In this document: in pieces, positions 63,155-64,000 of the stretch
Layout: each line of letters begins with the position of its first letter
Position numbering within the stretch: position 1 is the first letter of the stretch
Assembly (NCBI GenBank): GCA_006503475.1
Contig: RSEH01000217.1
Span: forward strand, 19,363 to 83,362
Direction of reading: 5' to 3'
DNA length: 64,000 nucleotides
Source of the DNA: Stentor roeselii
Taxonomy: Eukaryota; Ciliophora; Heterotrichea; Heterotrichida; Stentoridae
Translations under genes and position numbers: made by a program
Notes under the pieces: generated by a model
What the model saw: the letters and a program-made list of their open reading frames with translations, nothing else
Told to the model about the DNA's origin: nothing
The model's database searches: none

Positions 63155-64000
63155 CTTACTGATAACAAGATTTATTACTTCAGTATAAAATTGATTAGAA
63201 TTTTTTATCCTTAATAATGATTAGGAATAACATTGATATGAAATTTTTATAAATTTTCAATAATTAATTTAATTTTAAAATTACTCTATAAATTCCAATC
63301 AATATTGTTGAATATAAATTATGATTAGGATACTTACCAAGGATTATTTAAAGAAAAAATCATTTTTGTCCATCATATATTAGTATATTAGTCTGATATT
63401 AAATATTTTATCCATTGAAATAATAACAAAAACAGATAATTTTATAATGCACATATTATCACAATAATCTCCAACATAAAAGCTGATTACATACTCAAAG
63501 GATTAGTGAATAATTTATTTTAGTATTGAATAGAAATAAAATTTACAAATATTGAAATTGATTTCGTATAATAATATTAAATATAATTACTCAAATAATA
63601 AGCATGTTAAACCAATTAAATTAATATGGATAATTTGATTAACTTATATATTTAATTTTTTTCAGATTCAAAATTATTTCTCTTTTTCATAAAAATAAGC
63701 TCTATGATAAAAGAAGTGCATCTTTTATATAAATTAAAAAAGATATCAAAATATTTATATTGAAAATAACTTTCTGTGTATATAAATGCATATCAAATAT
63801 ATTTCCAATTTAAATAAATAAACTTATCTTAAGTTATTAATGACTATAGGTGTAAAGCAATTTTTTAATAATTATAATTTTGTTGAAATTAAGTTTCTTT
63901 TTTAATAGATTAAATTTTATAATATTAGCTTATACTATATGGTATATATATTAATCTCAATCTTCTGGTCTTATCAGAAAAATTATATGAAATCAAATTG
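63155..64000. other. Very AT-rich, apparently non-coding edge region
   Basis: About 850 bp with clearly higher AT content than the rest of the window and no long ORF. A GTAAGT splice-like site on the minus strand at about 63332-63337 and an ATG at 63233 could belong to the 5' part of the receptor gene. No telomere repeat is visible. It could be spacer, an unremoved internal eliminated-like sequence, or lie near a contig end. Confidence 0.4.

Noticed and set aside
1-64000. CRISPR arrays, bacterial operons, prophage, Shine-Dalgarno sites
   Set aside because: Gene content, intron and spacing are eukaryotic; the only regular repeat array (17.6-18.2 kb) has no spacer-repeat pattern and is telomere-like.
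1-64000. Alternative nuclear genetic code as in many other ciliates
   Set aside because: TAA, TAG and TGA all end well-defined genes (for example TGA at 6593, TAG at 13050, TAA at 43644), and no conserved domain needs a stop read as an amino acid apart from the clear pseudogene.
1-64000. tRNA or rRNA genes
   Set aside because: Reading for T-loop-like GTTCGA and related boxes gave only matches inside coding regions without the rest of a cloverleaf.

Overview
The window looks like gene-dense macronuclear DNA of a heterotrich ciliate, most likely Stentor or a close relative. The DNA is AT-rich and genes lie tens of bases apart on both strands. Long ORFs run uninterrupted with TAA, TAG and TGA all acting as stops and TGG for Trp, so the standard code fits. 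The one clear intron is only 15 nt (36169-36183, GTAA..TAG) and restores a continuous SAPS-family protein. Degenerate repeats near 17.6-18.2 kb contain CCCTAACA, which I recall as the heterotrich telomere unit. The gene content (several tubulin-ligase-like enzymes, EF-hand and TPR proteins, a divergent histone H4, a PBP1-type receptor) is ciliate-like. Species assignment is inference; no rRNA is present.

Layout. 1-2.4 kb: an ankyrin/multi-membrane channel-like protein, cut by the window edge and broken by two homopolymer frameshifts. 2.6-4.5 kb: tandem HAD phosphatases. 4.8-13 kb: a TPR protein, a KCTD9-like BTB/pentapeptide protein, tRNA-splicing endonuclease subunit TSEN34, a TPR-IQ protein, a membrane protein, a TTLL, a PTC7-like phosphatase and a small unknown. 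13-14.2 kb: a Merlin/IS1595-type transposase gene with intact DDE residues, a B-box-like N-terminus, no visible terminal repeats, and a stop overlapping its neighbour's stop. 14.4-17.4 kb: a multi-calcyphosin EF-hand protein and an HMG-box protein. 17.4-24.2 kb: the telomere-like 127-bp repeats, then a 2001-residue protein with a myristoylation-type N-terminus, a Kelch head and an enormous Ser/Lys/Gly repeat tail. 24.2-31.2 kb: histone H4, a CCT-domain protein, tandem coiled-coil/Kelch paralogues and a CNBD potassium channel. 31.2-47.7 kb: a helical-repeat protein, RACK1, the PP6 regulatory subunit, a small zinc protein with an apparent 33-nt intron, BRX1, a coiled-coil protein, a second TTLL, an allantoinase-like pseudoenzyme and a degenerate nucleotidyltransferase. 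47.8-53.8 kb: a DDX11/CHL1 helicase with a decayed tandem copy, and a CobW/ZNG1 metallochaperone between them. 54-60.1 kb: a TPR-DUSP-MYND-USP deubiquitinase, a ciliary-type coiled-coil protein, a small basic protein and a degenerate eIF4A-like helicase. 60.5-64 kb: a PBP1-domain multi-TM receptor with an unresolved 5' end, then very AT-rich DNA.

Themes. Transcription units are extremely compact: five divergent pairs have start codons 0-27 bp apart, and two convergent pairs share stop-codon bases. TATA-like boxes commonly sit directly against the ATG. The histone H4 and transposase genes share an identical 12-bp AGGGGGCTATAA directly before ATG, and the HMG-box gene has a close variant. Several proteins keep a family fold but have lost catalytic residues. 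The best candidates for something undescribed are the Kelch/Ser-Lys-Gly repeat protein with its telomere-like upstream array, and the transposase gene with a histone-like promoter.
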